From Roseovarius sp. 217 (GTDB taxonomy: Bacteria > Pseudomonadota > Alphaproteobacteria > Rhodobacterales > Rhodobacteraceae): a DNA stretch of 64,000 bases. The notes under the pieces were generated by a model, which made no database searches, was not told the DNA's origin, and saw nothing but the letters and a program-made list of their open reading frames with translations. The DNA is taken from contig NZ_CH902584.1 of assembly GCF_000152845.1 (NCBI RefSeq), positions 1,330,933-1,394,932 on the forward strand, given 5' to 3'. The position numbers and the translations under genes were made by a program. Positions 48,421 through 57,543 of the stretch are shown here, piece by piece (position 1 is the first letter of the stretch; each line of letters starts with the position of its first letter).

Positions 48421-49215
48421 ATGACATTTCGCAGCCGCGTCGGCGCATTTCTTGACACGTCGTTGTTTCAGAACGCCATTCTGGGCGTGATCCTGTTCAA
48501 CGCTGTGATTTTGGGTCTGGAAACCTCGGGTCTGATCATGGCGCAGGTGGGCGTGTTGATCCTCTTGCTCGACAAGCTCTGTCTTGCGGTCTTTGTGGTC
48601 GAGATCGCCGCCAAGCTCTTTGCGCGGGGGCTCGGGGGGTTTTTCCGGAACGGCTGGAATCTCTTTGATTTCGTGATCGTGGGGATTTCGCTGATTCCGG
48701 CCACTCAGGGGCTGTCGGTGCTGCGGGCGTTGCGGATCTTGCGTCTGTTGCGCGTGGTCTCGGTCGCGCCGTCACTGCGCCGGGTGGTCGAAGGGCTGGT
48801 GACGGCTCTGCCGGGGATGGGATCGGTATTCCTGCTGATGGGCATGCTGTTTTATATCGGGTCGGTGATGGCGACCAAGCTCTTTGGCGCGGCCTATCCG
48901 GACTGGTTTGGCGATATGGGGCGCTCTGCTTATTCGCTCTTTCAGATCATGACGCTGGAATCCTGGTCGATGGGGATCGTGCGCCCGGTGATGGAGGAAT
49001 TTCCCTATGCCTGGGCGTTCTTTGTGCCCTTCATCATGGTCACGACCTTTGCGGTGGTGAACCTCTTGGTCGGTCTGATCGTGAATTCGATGCAGGATGC
49101 GCATCACGCCGAGGATGTGGCAAAAACCGACAACTACCGTGACGAGGTTTTGGCGCGGTTGACCCAGTTGGAGGTGATGGTCCGCGAGGGCCAGGCCAAG
49201 ACCCCCAAGGGCTGA
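48421..49215 (+). CDS. Bacterial voltage-gated sodium channel (NavBac type)
   Basis: 264-residue single-domain cation channel forming tetramers. Voltage sensor S4 reads LRALRILRLLRVVSVAPSLRRVV with regular arginines; the pore selectivity filter is TLESWSMG, matching the TLESW of NaChBac-like sodium channels. Six helices are visible, and the C-terminus ends in a coiled-coil-like tail (DEVLARLTQLEVMVREGQ). Marine alphaproteobacteria carry such channels for motility and Na+ homeostasis. Confidence 0.92.
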   Translation: MTFRSRVGAFLDTSLFQNAILGVILFNAVILGLETSGLIMAQVGVLILLLDKLCLAVFVVEIAAKLFARGLGGFFRNGWNLFDFVIVGISLIPATQGLSVLRALRILRLLRVVSVAPSLRRVVEGLVTALPGMGSVFLLMGMLFYIGSVMATKLFGAAYPDWFGDMGRSAYSLFQIMTLESWSMGIVRPVMEEFPYAWAFFVPFIMVTTFAVVNLLVGLIVNSMQDAHHAEDVAKTDNYRDEVLARLTQLEVMVREGQAKTPKG

Positions 49216-49296
49216 GGTCGGTTTGCGCAGGAATCGGGTCGAGTTTTAGGGCGGCTGCGGGCAGGGTTTCGGAAACCACAAGCCGGAGACCCGCCA

Positions 49297-49761
49297 ATGA
49301 TCCTTATAACGCCCCTTGCCACCGAGACTGTCCGCGCCTTGCAGGCCGGCGCGCCCGATGCCTATGGAATCCCGCCAGAGCAGCATGTGGCGCAGGGCAC
49401 TGGCAATCCGTGCCGCCATTGTCTGCGCTTCATACCCGAGGGGGCGGAGATGCTGATCCTCGCCTATCGCCCCTTTGCCGGGCTGCATCCCTATGCCGAA
49501 ACCGGGCCGATTTTCCTCTGTGCCGATGCCTGCGCGCAGCATGAGGGCGGAGCAATGCCGGAGGTCTTGCGCGACAGCCCCGACTATTTGCTCAAAGGCT
49601 ATAACGCGCAGGACCGCATCGTTTACGGCACTGGCCGCGTCGTGGCCGCAACAGAGATCGCAGAGTATGCAGAGACGGTGTTCGAGCGCGGCGAGGTGGC
49701 CTATATTCACGTCCGGTCTGCCCGCAACAATTGCTATCAGGCGCGGATCGACCGGGGCTGA
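49297..49761 (+). CDS. DUF1203 protein
   Basis: 154-residue protein of the DUF1203 family, function unknown. Visible landmarks are GNPCRHCLRFIPEGAEMLILAYRPF near residue 37, CADACAQHEG, and YIHVRSARNNCYQARIDR at the C-terminus. Cysteines and histidines suggest a metal site. Stands 60 bp before pheS. Confidence 0.8.
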   Translation: MILITPLATETVRALQAGAPDAYGIPPEQHVAQGTGNPCRHCLRFIPEGAEMLILAYRPFAGLHPYAETGPIFLCADACAQHEGGAMPEVLRDSPDYLLKGYNAQDRIVYGTGRVVAATEIAEYAETVFERGEVAYIHVRSARNNCYQARIDRG

Positions 49762-49821
49762 GCGGTGCAATCGCTTGCACGCCGCGCCGATGCGCGGTAA
49801 CTCGCCGGAGAGACCAGCGGG

Positions 49822-50904
49822 ATGGATGCGATGAGTGATCTGCGGGAAAAATATCTGACGGCGGTTGCCAATGCCGGTGACGAGGCCACGCTAGAGGACC
49901 TGCGCGTGCAGGCCGTGGGCAAGAAGGGCGAAATCAGCCTCGCGATGCGCGAACTGGGCCGGATGAGCCCTGACGAGCGGCAAGAGGCCGGGCCGCGTCT
50001 GAATGCGCTGAAAGACGAGATCACAAGCGCGCTGGCCGCCAAGAAACAGGCGCTGGGCGATGCCGCATTGGACGAACGGCTGCGGGGCGAGTGGCTGGAT
50101 GTGACGCTGCCTGCGCGGGGGCGGCGGATGGGCACGATCCATCCGGTCAGTCAGGTCACCGAGGAAGTGACCGCGATTTTCGCCGATATGGGGTTTGCCG
50201 TGGCCGAGGGGCCGCAGATCGAATCCGATTGGTTCAACTTCGACGCGCTGAACATTCCCGGCCACCATCCGGCGCGGGCCGAGATGGATACGTTTTACAC
50301 GCATCGGGCAGAGGGCGACGAGCGCCCGCCGCATGTCCTGCGCACCCATACCAGCCCGGTGCAGATCCGCACCATGCAGGCCGAAGGCGCGCCCATTCGG
50401 ATCATCGCGCCGGGGCGGGTGTATCGCGCGGATTACGACCAGACCCATACACCGATGTTCCATCAGGTCGAGGGGCTGGCGATCGACAAAGACATCAGCA
50501 TGGCCAACCTCAAATGGGTGCTGGAAGAGTTCGTCAAGGCGTTCTTTGAGGTGGATGATGTCGAGTTGCGCTTTCGCGCCTCGCATTTTCCGTTCACAGA
50601 GCCGTCGGCCGAGGTGGATATCCGCTGTTCTTGGGAAGGCGGCACGCTCAAGATTGGCGAGGGCAATGATTGGCTGGAGATTCTCGGATCCGGCATGGTG
50701 CATCCCAAGGTCTTGCAGGCCGGGAATATTGATCCCAATGAGTGGCAGGGTTTTGCCTTTGGCATGGGGATCGACCGGATTGCCATGCTGAAATACGGCA
50801 TCCCCGATCTGCGGGCGTTCTTTGATTCAGACCTGCGCTGGCTGCGGCATTTCGGGTTCGCCAGCCTCGATCAACCGACGCTGCATGGTGGGTTGAGTAG
50901 GTGA
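49822..50904 (+). CDS. pheS: Phenylalanyl-tRNA synthetase alpha subunit
   Basis: 360-residue class II synthetase subunit that charges tRNA-Phe together with PheT. Motif 2 [21 protein letters not shown] and motif 3 [21 protein letters not shown] are intact. N-terminal coiled-coil region follows the ATG at 49822 (second ATG nine bases later). Unusually, pheT does not follow; a DUF2513 gene overlaps the pheS stop instead. Confidence 0.97.
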   Translation: MDAMSDLREKYLTAVANAGDEATLEDLRVQAVGKKGEISLAMRELGRMSPDERQEAGPRLNALKDEITSALAAKKQALGDAALDERLRGEWLDVTLPARGRRMGTIHPVSQVTEEVTAIFADMGFAVAEGPQIESDWFNFDALNIPGHHPARAEMDTFYTHRAEGDERPPHVLRTHTSPVQIRTMQAEGAPIRIIAPGRVYRADYDQTHTPMFHQVEGLAIDKDISMANLKWVLEEFVKAFFEVDDVELRFRASHFPFTEPSAEVDIRCSWEGGTLKIGEGNDWLEILGSGMVHPKVLQAGNIDPNEWQGFAFGMGIDRIAMLKYGIPDLRAFFDSDLRWLRHFGFASLDQPTLHGGLSR

Positions 50905-51257
50905 AGCGTAACGATGATTTTTTGCGTGAAATGCTCATTGAGTTTGAAGAGCAGGAGGATTTTCTGATCCTTGACAAGAATGTCATGGGCGCCTCGAAAG
51001 AAGATCGACGGTGGCAATACCACCTTAACTTGCTCGAAGACCAACGGCTTGTAACGCCTGTCGGGCGTGGCACCTACCGGATGACGGCCTCGGGCCATGA
51101 TTTTCTCGAAGCAATCAGAGATGATGGACTTTGGCAGAAAACCAAGGACGCAGTTTCCGAAACTGGGGGAAACGCTACGCTAGAGATTCTCAAAACACTT
51201 GCTGTTGGCTTGTTGAAGAAGAAGATCTCACAGCACACTGGTATAGACCTTGGATAG
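50901..51257 (+). CDS. DUF2513 protein, likely horizontally acquired
   Basis: 118-residue protein beginning [20 protein letters not shown], with [14 protein letters not shown] and [22 protein letters not shown], the pattern of DUF2513 proteins from phages and mobile elements; probably winged-helix. The GTG start overlaps the pheS stop (GTGA). Base use is visibly more AT-rich than pheS. It may be a hitchhiker of an insertion that separated pheS from pheT. Confidence 0.8.
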   Translation: MKRNDDFLREMLIEFEEQEDFLILDKNVMGASKEDRRWQYHLNLLEDQRLVTPVGRGTYRMTASGHDFLEAIRDDGLWQKTKDAVSETGGNATLEILKTLAVGLLKKKISQHTGIDLG

Positions 51258-51771
51258 TACCGGTACGGTGGGTGCCAACCGATAGCGTGATGTTTGCGAT
51301 TGAATGCTGGTTTCCATTCAACATAACGGTGCCGAATCCTCGCGCGGAACAAAGGCGCGGAACGCGCCGCCGCGCGATCGCTGGGCCGTCCCGCGGCCTA
51401 GCGATTATGAAGCGCCGCGCAGCGCTTAGAGGTCGTACGGGTTTTGCTGGCATAAAGTGGCAGTTACCGCCGTTGCTTCGCTAGTCCCCGGCCCAGCGGT
51501 CGCGCGGCTCATCGTCTTTGAGCGAACGATTCTCTCCTATCTATAGCGGCGCTTAACGCTATGCTAACGTATGGCGTATACCTGTGGGTGGGTTGATCCG
51601 GGTCTGGCGGTTTCGTATTCAGGTGGCACAAGCCTTGATGTGAGTGATCCATGGTTGTGCGGGCCCGGTTCCGGGCCGCAGACGATTGGTCTTTGCGCTG
51701 AGTCTTGAGGGTATTGTCCTATCGACGGCGCGATCTGCGTCGCCTATCGTGACGCAGTAAGGAGCCACGCC
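51258..51771. other. 514-bp gene-free stretch with a long imperfect inverted repeat
   Basis: No plausible ORF. The arms GCCGCGCGATCGCTGGGCCG (51369-51388) and its near-complement at 51489-51508 match in 19 of 20 positions with 100 bp between; a second inner pairing uses CTAGCGA. A GC hairpin GGCCCGG-TT-CCGGGCC lies at 51662-51677. AAGGAG precedes the BLUF start. Looks like the scar of an acquired segment. Confidence 0.55.
51369..51508. repeat. Inverted repeat, 20-bp arms, 19/20
   Basis: Left arm 51369-51388, right arm 51489-51508, one mismatch. The 100-bp spacer has a further partial complementarity (CTAGCGA), so a long structured RNA or a mobile-element end are both possible. Confidence 0.6.
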
Positions 51772-52185
51772 ATGCCGCTGACACAGATGATCTATGCCTC
51801 GCAGCCCTTTGGCTTTGACGATGCAATGCTGGCGGGGATTCTGCTCGATGCGCGGCGGTGCAATGCGCGCGACGATGTCACCGGGGCGCTGATTGTGCGC
51901 GGCGACATGTATCTGCAACTGCTGGAAGGGCCGAAATCCAAGGTTGAGGCGACCTATGAGCGCATCATTCAGGATGACCGCCACGTCAATCCGGTGCGCT
52001 TGTTGACCCATGAGATTGACGCGCGGATGTTTCCCGAGTGGTCCATGCTCGACGATCCCGCGAAGAGCTGGGTCTGGAGCATTGCCGAGGTGCGCGGTGG
52101 CGCGGTGGAACGGTTTTCTGCCGGGAAAGAGGCGCTGAAATTCTTTCAGCGGTTGGCCGCGTCGCGTGCAGACACGGCGGGGTGA
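51772..52185 (+). CDS. BLUF-domain blue-light sensor
   Basis: 137-residue single-domain BLUF protein that senses blue light with FAD. Photocycle residues are present: Tyr8 (MIYAS), Asn31 (RRCNARDDVTG) and Gln49 (MYLQLLEGP); FPEWSM contains the Trp/Met pair. No output domain, so it must act on a partner protein. A GC hairpin spans the stop codon. Neighbour is creatinase on the other strand. Confidence 0.92.
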   Translation: MPLTQMIYASQPFGFDDAMLAGILLDARRCNARDDVTGALIVRGDMYLQLLEGPKSKVEATYERIIQDDRHVNPVRLLTHEIDARMFPEWSMLDDPAKSWVWSIAEVRGGAVERFSAGKEALKFFQRLAASRADTAG

Positions 52186-52194
52186 CCCCCGCCG
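52175..52194. terminator. Hairpin over the BLUF stop codon
   Basis: CGGCGGGG (52175-52182) pairs with CCCCGCCG (52187-52194), loop TGAC containing the stop codon. It lies between convergent genes; no T-run. Confidence 0.45.
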
Positions 52195-52207
52195 CGCCGG
52201 TATGTGA

Positions 52208-53416
52208 TCAGCCGACCACGTTGAAATCGGGGCCATAGGGATAGCCGGTGATATTCTCGTTGCCGTCCTCGGTGATGACCAGAATGTCATGCTCGCGGTA
52301 GCCCCCGGCACCGGGCTGGTCGGCGGCCAGTGTCAGCATCGGTTCCATCGAGATGACCATGCCCGGTTCGAGCACCGTGTCGATATCCTCGCGCAGTTCC
52401 AGACCTGCCTCGCGGCCATAGTAATGGCTGAGAATGCCAAAGCTGTGACCATAGCCAAAGGTGCGGTATTGCAGCAATTGGCGCTCTTCGAGGAAGGTGT
52501 TGATCTGATGCGTGACCTCGGCGCAGCTGACGCCGGGTTTCAGAAGCGACATGCCATATTCATGGGCGGCGACGTTGGCCTTCCAGATTTTCAGGCTGGC
52601 ATCGTCCACGTCGCCTGCGAACATGGTGCGTTCCAGCGCCACGTAATAGCCTGACACCATCGGAAAGGTGTTGAGCGACAGGATGTCGCCGCGTTCAATC
52701 GCGCGGGCGGTCACTGGGTTATGCGCGCCGTCGGTGTTGAGGCCGGACTGGAACCAGACCCAAGTGTCGCGGTATTCGGCGTCAGGGAAGCGTTTGGCAA
52801 TCTCTGCCTCCATTGCATCGCGGCCTGCCATGGCGACGTCAATCTCGCGCGTGCCGATCCTGACCGCGTCGCGGATGGCATAGCCGCCCACGTCCGCCAC
52901 CTGCGCGCAGGAGCGTATGAGGGTGATTTCCGCCGCCGATTTACGCATGCGCTGGCGCATGGTGGCGGGGGCGAGATCCTTGAGGGCGCTGGGCTTGAGG
53001 AAATGCTCTAGCTTGTCGCGCTGCAGGAGCGTCAGGTGATCGCCCTCATAGCCTATGATGCGCCCCTCGCCTGTGACCGACAGGATCGCGCGCCAGTAAT
53101 TATCGCGCTGCCAGTCGGTATAGGTGATGTTGTCGCAAAACGAGCGCCGCCACGGTTGACCGGCGTCGATGCCTGCCGAGATGGTGACGCAGTCGGTGTC
53201 CGTGATAACGAGCCCATAGGGGCGGCCAAATGAGCAATAGAGAAAGCCAGAGTAATAGGCGATGTTGTGCATCGAGGTGAGGACGACGGCGGCGGTGCCG
53301 GTCTCGGCCATGATGGCGCGCAGCCCCTTGATCCGGGCCTCATACTCTTCGGTGGCAAAGGCCAGCGGCGCCTTTTCACCATTGTGGAAACGATAGAATT
53401 CAGGACGTGCAGTCAT
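52208..53416 (-). CDS. Creatinase (creatine amidinohydrolase)
   Basis: 402-residue M24-fold enzyme that hydrolyses creatine to sarcosine and urea. It is closely like Pseudomonas creatinase throughout: NIAYYSGFLYCSFGRPY, AGQPWRR, TYTDWQRDNYW, WFQSGLNTDGAHNPVTAR with catalytic His232 at the same number, YGHSFGILSHYYGREAGLEL and GAGGYREHDIL with the Glu. It lacks the metal ligands of true aminopeptidases. A sarcosine oxidase is not in view. Convergent with the BLUF gene. Confidence 0.93.
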   Translation of the reverse strand: MTARPEFYRFHNGEKAPLAFATEEYEARIKGLRAIMAETGTAAVVLTSMHNIAYYSGFLYCSFGRPYGLVITDTDCVTISAGIDAGQPWRRSFCDNITYTDWQRDNYWRAILSVTGEGRIIGYEGDHLTLLQRDKLEHFLKPSALKDLAPATMRQRMRKSAAEITLIRSCAQVADVGGYAIRDAVRIGTREIDVAMAGRDAMEAEIAKRFPDAEYRDTWVWFQSGLNTDGAHNPVTARAIERGDILSLNTFPMVSGYYVALERTMFAGDVDDASLKIWKANVAAHEYGMSLLKPGVSCAEVTHQINTFLEERQLLQYRTFGYGHSFGILSHYYGREAGLELREDIDTVLEPGMVISMEPMLTLAADQPGAGGYREHDILVITEDGNENITGYPYGPDFNVVG

Positions 53417-53566
53417 AGTGACCCTCCTTGCAAAAGAAGGTCCCGGCGTTCAGGACTGTGGGGAAAGGCCATGAGGGGGCGACGCCATCGCCCGGGCCTG
53501 AGGCGTTCTTGCCGATTGGATGCGGTCTGGCAAGCGGGTTTGCGACAAGGATAGAGGGATTGCGGC

Positions 53567-54559
53567 ATGGGGACGAAAATCGCTGCGCGAAATCTGATCA
53601 CCGATGTGGCGGGGCTGCGCGTGGGCCATGCGCAGGATATGCGGCTGCGCTCGGGTGTGACGGTGCTGGTGGGCGATGCGCCCTTTACCGCGGGCGTGCA
53701 TGTCATGGGCGGCGCGCCGGGCACGCGTGAGACGGACTTGTTGGCCCCCGACCGGGTGGTTGAACAGGTGGATGCGCTGGTGTTGTCTGGCGGATCGGCC
53801 TTTGGTCTGGATGCGGCATCCGGCGTGGCGGATGGGCTGCGCGACATGGGGCGCGGGTTTGCCGTGGGTGATGTGCGGGTGCCGATCGTACCGGGGGCGA
53901 TTCTCTTTGATCTCTTGAACGGCGGGGATAAGGCGTGGCGCGAGAACCCCTATAAACCTCTGGGCCGGGCGGCGTTGGCGGTGGCGACACAAGACTTTGC
54001 GATCGGCAGCGTCGGGGCCGGAACCGGGGCGACCACGGCCAATCTGCGCGGCGGGCTGGGATCGGCCTCGGTGACCTTGCCGGGGGGCGTGACGGTGGGC
54101 GCGCTGGTTGCGGTCAATGCGCTGGGCTCTGCCACGGTGGGCGACGGGCCAGAGTTCTGGGCGGCGCCATTCGAGCGGAACGCAGAATTTGGCGGGCGGG
54201 GGGTGGCGCGGGCCTATCCCGATCCGGTGCTGGCGCCAACCAAGCTGGCGCAACATGGCAATACCACGATTGGAATTGTCGCCACCGACGCCACGCTCAC
54301 TCAGGCGCAATGCACGCGGCTGGCCACGGCGGCGCAGGACGGGTTTGCGCGGGCCTTGGTGCCCTCGCATACCTTGATGGATGGGGATTTGATTTTTGCC
54401 GCAGCCATGGGCGCGCGGCCTGCGCCCGATCTGGCCGGACAGGTGATGCTGGGTCATGCTGCGGCATGCGTCATGGCGCGGGCAATTGCGCGGGCGGTGT
54501 ATGCCGCGCAGTCGGTTTCGGGCGATGCGTTGCCGGCGTGGCGGGACAGATTCGGCTGA
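53567..54559 (+). CDS. P1-family (S58) peptidase, DmpA type
   Basis: 330-residue self-cleaving N-terminal-nucleophile hydrolase (L-aminopeptidase D-esterase/beta-peptidyl aminopeptidase). The cleavage site is the Gly-Ser in [11 protein letters not shown], which would split the chain into alpha and beta subunits; [17 protein letters not shown] and [17 protein letters not shown] are conserved. It may cut peptides with D- or beta-residues, in line with the D-amino-acid genes elsewhere in the window. Confidence 0.9.
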   Translation: MGTKIAARNLITDVAGLRVGHAQDMRLRSGVTVLVGDAPFTAGVHVMGGAPGTRETDLLAPDRVVEQVDALVLSGGSAFGLDAASGVADGLRDMGRGFAVGDVRVPIVPGAILFDLLNGGDKAWRENPYKPLGRAALAVATQDFAIGSVGAGTGATTANLRGGLGSASVTLPGGVTVGALVAVNALGSATVGDGPEFWAAPFERNAEFGGRGVARAYPDPVLAPTKLAQHGNTTIGIVATDATLTQAQCTRLATAAQDGFARALVPSHTLMDGDLIFAAAMGARPAPDLAGQVMLGHAAACVMARAIARAVYAAQSVSGDALPAWRDRFG

Positions 54560-54587
54560 GGCGGAATCCCCCTTGCAGACTCAGGGA

Positions 54588-54607
54588 GAGGGGCGTATAT
54601 GCCCCTC
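54588..54607 (+). promoter_or_regulatory. Hairpin in the rimP leader
   Basis: GAGGGGC-GTATAT-GCCCCTC, perfect 7-bp arms at 54588-54594 and 54601-54607, ahead of the terminator at 54654-54677. Between them GGTCCACTCG and CGGAGAGTG may also pair. Probable structured leader. Confidence 0.5.
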
Positions 54608-54653
54608 AACAGCGGCGCTTTCGGGTCCACTCGAATGCACCACCGGAGAGTGT

Positions 54654-54677
54654 AACGGGCCGCGCGCCCGTTTTTTT
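54654..54677 (+). terminator. Terminator/attenuator before rimP
   Basis: AACGGGC-CGCGC-GCCCGTT followed by TTTTTT: a textbook intrinsic terminator. It ends only 13 bases before the rimP start, so it either ends the P1-peptidase transcript or acts as an attenuator in the rimP-nusA-infB leader. Confidence 0.8.
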
Positions 54678-54690
54678 GTGCTTGGGAAAG

Positions 54691-55266
54691 ATGACGAACG
54701 ACCTGATTGCAAAAGCAGCGATTGATCGCCGGATGGCAGAGATCATCACCCCCGTGATCGAGGATCTCGGGTATGAGTTGGTGCGCGTGCGGTTGATGGG
54801 CGGGCAATACCACACCCTTCAGATCATGGCGGACAAGCCTGATGGCGGCATCGAGGTGGATGACTGCGCCGTGATCAGCACGGCAGTGAGCGCGGTGCTG
54901 GATGTCGAGGACCCGCTGGTCGAGGCCTATACGCTGGAAGTGTCGAGCCCCGGCATTGACCGGCCCCTGACGCGGCTCAAGGATTTCGAGGCCTTTGAGG
55001 GCTATGAGGCCAAGATCGAGACGACCGAGTTGATTGACGGGCGTCGCCGCTTCAAGGGTGTGCTGGCGGGCGTTGAGGGCACCGAGGTGCTGATCAATGT
55101 CGAGGAAGGCACGATCGGACTGGAATTTGACTGGCTGTCTGATGCCAAGCTGGTTCTGACGGATGAGTTGATCAAGGAAATGCTGCGGCAGCGCAAGGCG
55201 GCGGGCGTGATCAACGAAGAGCAATTTGACGAGATCGAAACCGAGAACGGTTCTGAGGAGGACTGA
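54691..55266 (+). CDS. rimP: Ribosome maturation factor RimP
   Basis: 191-residue factor for 30S assembly. [46 protein letters not shown] and [12 protein letters not shown] are family blocks; the C-terminal Sm-like domain follows, plus an acidic tail. It heads the rimP-nusA-ylxR-infB operon. The ATG at 54691 sits right after GGGAAAG. Confidence 0.94.
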   Translation: MTNDLIAKAAIDRRMAEIITPVIEDLGYELVRVRLMGGQYHTLQIMADKPDGGIEVDDCAVISTAVSAVLDVEDPLVEAYTLEVSSPGIDRPLTRLKDFEAFEGYEAKIETTELIDGRRRFKGVLAGVEGTEVLINVEEGTIGLEFDWLSDAKLVLTDELIKEMLRQRKAAGVINEEQFDEIETENGSEED

Positions 55267-55270
55267 CACG

Positions 55271-56890
55271 ATGGCAATCACATCCGCCAACCAGCTGGAG
55301 CTGTTGCAGACCGCAGAAGCGGTCGCGCGCGAAAAGATGATCGACCCGGCACTGGTGGTCGAAGCGATGGAAGAGAGCCTCGCCCGCGCCGCCAAGAGCC
55401 GCTACGGCAGCGAGATGGATATCCGGGTGGAGATCGACCGCAAGACGGGCCGTGCCAAATTCACCCGCGTGCGGACCGTGGTCGCGGATGACGCGCTCGA
55501 GAATTATCAGGCCGAAATGACGGTCGAGCAGGCCAAGCAGTTTCTGGACGACCCCAAGGTCGGCGATGCCTTTGTCGAAGAAGTGCCGCCGGTGGAAATG
55601 GGCCGGATCGCCGCGCAGAGCGCCAAGCAGGTCATTCTGCAAAAGGTGCGCGAGGCCGAGCGGGATCGTCAGTTCGAAGAGTTCAAGGACCGCGTCGGCA
55701 CGATCATCAACGGGGTGGTCAAGCGCGAGGAATATGGCAACGTCATCGTCGATGTGGGCCGGGGTGAAGCGATCCTGCGCCGCAACGAAAAGATCGGGCG
55801 CGAAGCCTATCGCCCCAATGACCGCGTGCGTTGCTACATCAAGGATGTGCGCCGCGAACAGCGCGGGCCGCAGATCTTCCTCAGCCGCACAGATCCGCAG
55901 TTCATGGCCGAACTGTTCAAGATGGAAGTGCCCGAGATTTACGACGGTATCATCGAGATCAAGGCCGTGGCGCGCGATCCGGGCAGCCGGGCCAAGATTG
56001 CCGTGATCAGCTATGACAGTTCGATTGATCCGGTCGGTGCCTGCGTCGGTATGCGCGGCAGCCGGGTTCAGGCGGTGGTCAACGAATTGCAGGGTGAAAA
56101 GATCGACATCATCCCGTGGAACGAGGATCAGGCGACCTTCCTTGTCAACGCGCTCCAGCCGGCCGAGGTCAGCAAGGTGGTGATCGACGAGGACGCGCAG
56201 CGCATCGAAGTTGTGGTGCCGGAAGAGCAGCTGAGCCTTGCCATTGGGCGTCGTGGTCAGAACGTGCGTCTGGCCAGCCAATTGACCGGGCTTGATATCG
56301 ACATCATGACCGAGGCCGAAGATAGCGAGCGCCGTCAGAAGGAATTCGAAGAGCGCACCAAGCTGTTTGTCGATACGCTCGATCTGGACGAGTTCTTTGC
56401 GCAGTTGCTGGTCTCTGAAGGGTTCACCAACCTCGAAGAGGTGGCCTATGTCGATCTCGACGAACTGCTCGTGATCGACGGCGTTGACGAGGACACCGCG
56501 GCAGAGCTTCAGGCGCGGGCGCGTGATGTGATCGAGGCGCAAACCAAGGCGGCACTGGACAAGGCGCGCGAACTGGGTGTCGAGGACAGCCTGATTGCGT
56601 TCGAGGGTCTGACCCCGCAGATGGTGCTGGCGCTGGCCGAGGACGATGTGAAATCGCTCGAGGATTTCGCCACCTGCGCCGATTGGGAACTGGCTGGCGG
56701 CTGGACCACGGTCAAGGGCGAGCGCGTCAAGGACGAGGGTATTCTGGAGAAATTTGACGTCTCGCTGGAAGAGGCGCAACATATGGTGATGACCGCCCGC
56801 GTGATGCTGGGCTGGGTCGATCCGACCGAACTCGAAACCGATGCCGACGACAGCGAGATCGACGGCGATGACGAGGAGGCCGAGGCCTGA
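55271..56890 (+). CDS. nusA: Transcription termination/antitermination factor NusA
   Basis: 539-residue protein. The N-terminal RNA-polymerase domain is followed by S1 ([24 protein letters not shown]), two KH domains ([37 protein letters not shown]), and two C-terminal helix-hairpin-helix repeats ([23 protein letters not shown]). An acidic tail closes the protein. Five bases after rimP. Confidence 0.98.
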   Translation: MAITSANQLELLQTAEAVAREKMIDPALVVEAMEESLARAAKSRYGSEMDIRVEIDRKTGRAKFTRVRTVVADDALENYQAEMTVEQAKQFLDDPKVGDAFVEEVPPVEMGRIAAQSAKQVILQKVREAERDRQFEEFKDRVGTIINGVVKREEYGNVIVDVGRGEAILRRNEKIGREAYRPNDRVRCYIKDVRREQRGPQIFLSRTDPQFMAELFKMEVPEIYDGIIEIKAVARDPGSRAKIAVISYDSSIDPVGACVGMRGSRVQAVVNELQGEKIDIIPWNEDQATFLVNALQPAEVSKVVIDEDAQRIEVVVPEEQLSLAIGRRGQNVRLASQLTGLDIDIMTEAEDSERRQKEFEERTKLFVDTLDLDEFFAQLLVSEGFTNLEEVAYVDLDELLVIDGVDEDTAAELQARARDVIEAQTKAALDKARELGVEDSLIAFEGLTPQMVLALAEDDVKSLEDFATCADWELAGGWTTVKGERVKDEGILEKFDVSLEEAQHMVMTARVMLGWVDPTELETDADDSEIDGDDEEAEA

Positions 56891-56913
56891 TCCTTCAGGC
56901 CTTGGAGCACAGG

Positions 56914-57537
56914 ATGGGGCGCGGTGGTGAACCCAAAGACCGGAGCGACGGTCCCGAGCGTAAATGCATCGCCACAGGCGAGGTGCAGCCAAAACACGGG
57001 CTTATCCGCTTTGTGATCGGCCCCGAGGGGCAGATTGCCCCGGATCTGGCGGAAAAGCTGCCGGGGCGTGGCATATGGGTCGCCGCGGATCGGGCGGCCT
57101 TGGACAAGGCGGCAACCAAGGGTCTGTTTGCCCGCGCCGCCAAGCAGCCTGTGCAGGTGCCCGAAGGTCTGACTGATAAGGTCGAGGCCCTCTTGGTGCG
57201 GAGGGTGATCGACCTCATCAGCCTCGCCCGCAAGGGCGGGCGCGCGGTGTCGGGATATGAGAAGGTCAAGGACATGCTCATGCGCGAGGATGCGCGTGTT
57301 CTTATTCAGGCCAGCGATGGCTCTGAACGCGGAAAATCAAAGCTGAGCACGCCGCATGGCGGCTCATTCATCGGGTGGCTGACAGCGGATGAGCTGGGCC
57401 AGGCCTTTGGTCGACAAACCACAATCCACGCGGCACTGGGTGCTGGAGGTTTGTTGCAACGTGTTGTAGAGGAGGCGGCAAGACTGAAAGGTCTGCGCGT
57501 CTCGGACGGCGAGACAGCGCGCCGGAAAGGAAAGTAG
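56914..57537 (+). CDS. YlxR-family RNA-binding protein (DUF448)
   Basis: 207-residue protein with the YlxR domain (ERKCIATGEVQPKHGLIRFVIGPEG, then LPGRGIWVAADRAAL) and an L7Ae-like C-terminal part (VIDLISLARKGGRAVSGYEKV). Standard member of the nusA-infB operon; ATG at 56914 follows GGAG. Homologues bind RNA and can affect RNase P in other species. Confidence 0.9.
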   Translation: MGRGGEPKDRSDGPERKCIATGEVQPKHGLIRFVIGPEGQIAPDLAEKLPGRGIWVAADRAALDKAATKGLFARAAKQPVQVPEGLTDKVEALLVRRVIDLISLARKGGRAVSGYEKVKDMLMREDARVLIQASDGSERGKSKLSTPHGGSFIGWLTADELGQAFGRQTTIHAALGAGGLLQRVVEEAARLKGLRVSDGETARRKGK

Positions 57538-57543
57538 AAGACT

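Noticed and set aside
50893-51580. Integron attC-like motifs (GTTGAGT and GCTTAAC)
   Set aside because: The two core-like heptamers are present, but there is no consistent pairing between them and such short matches are expected by chance.
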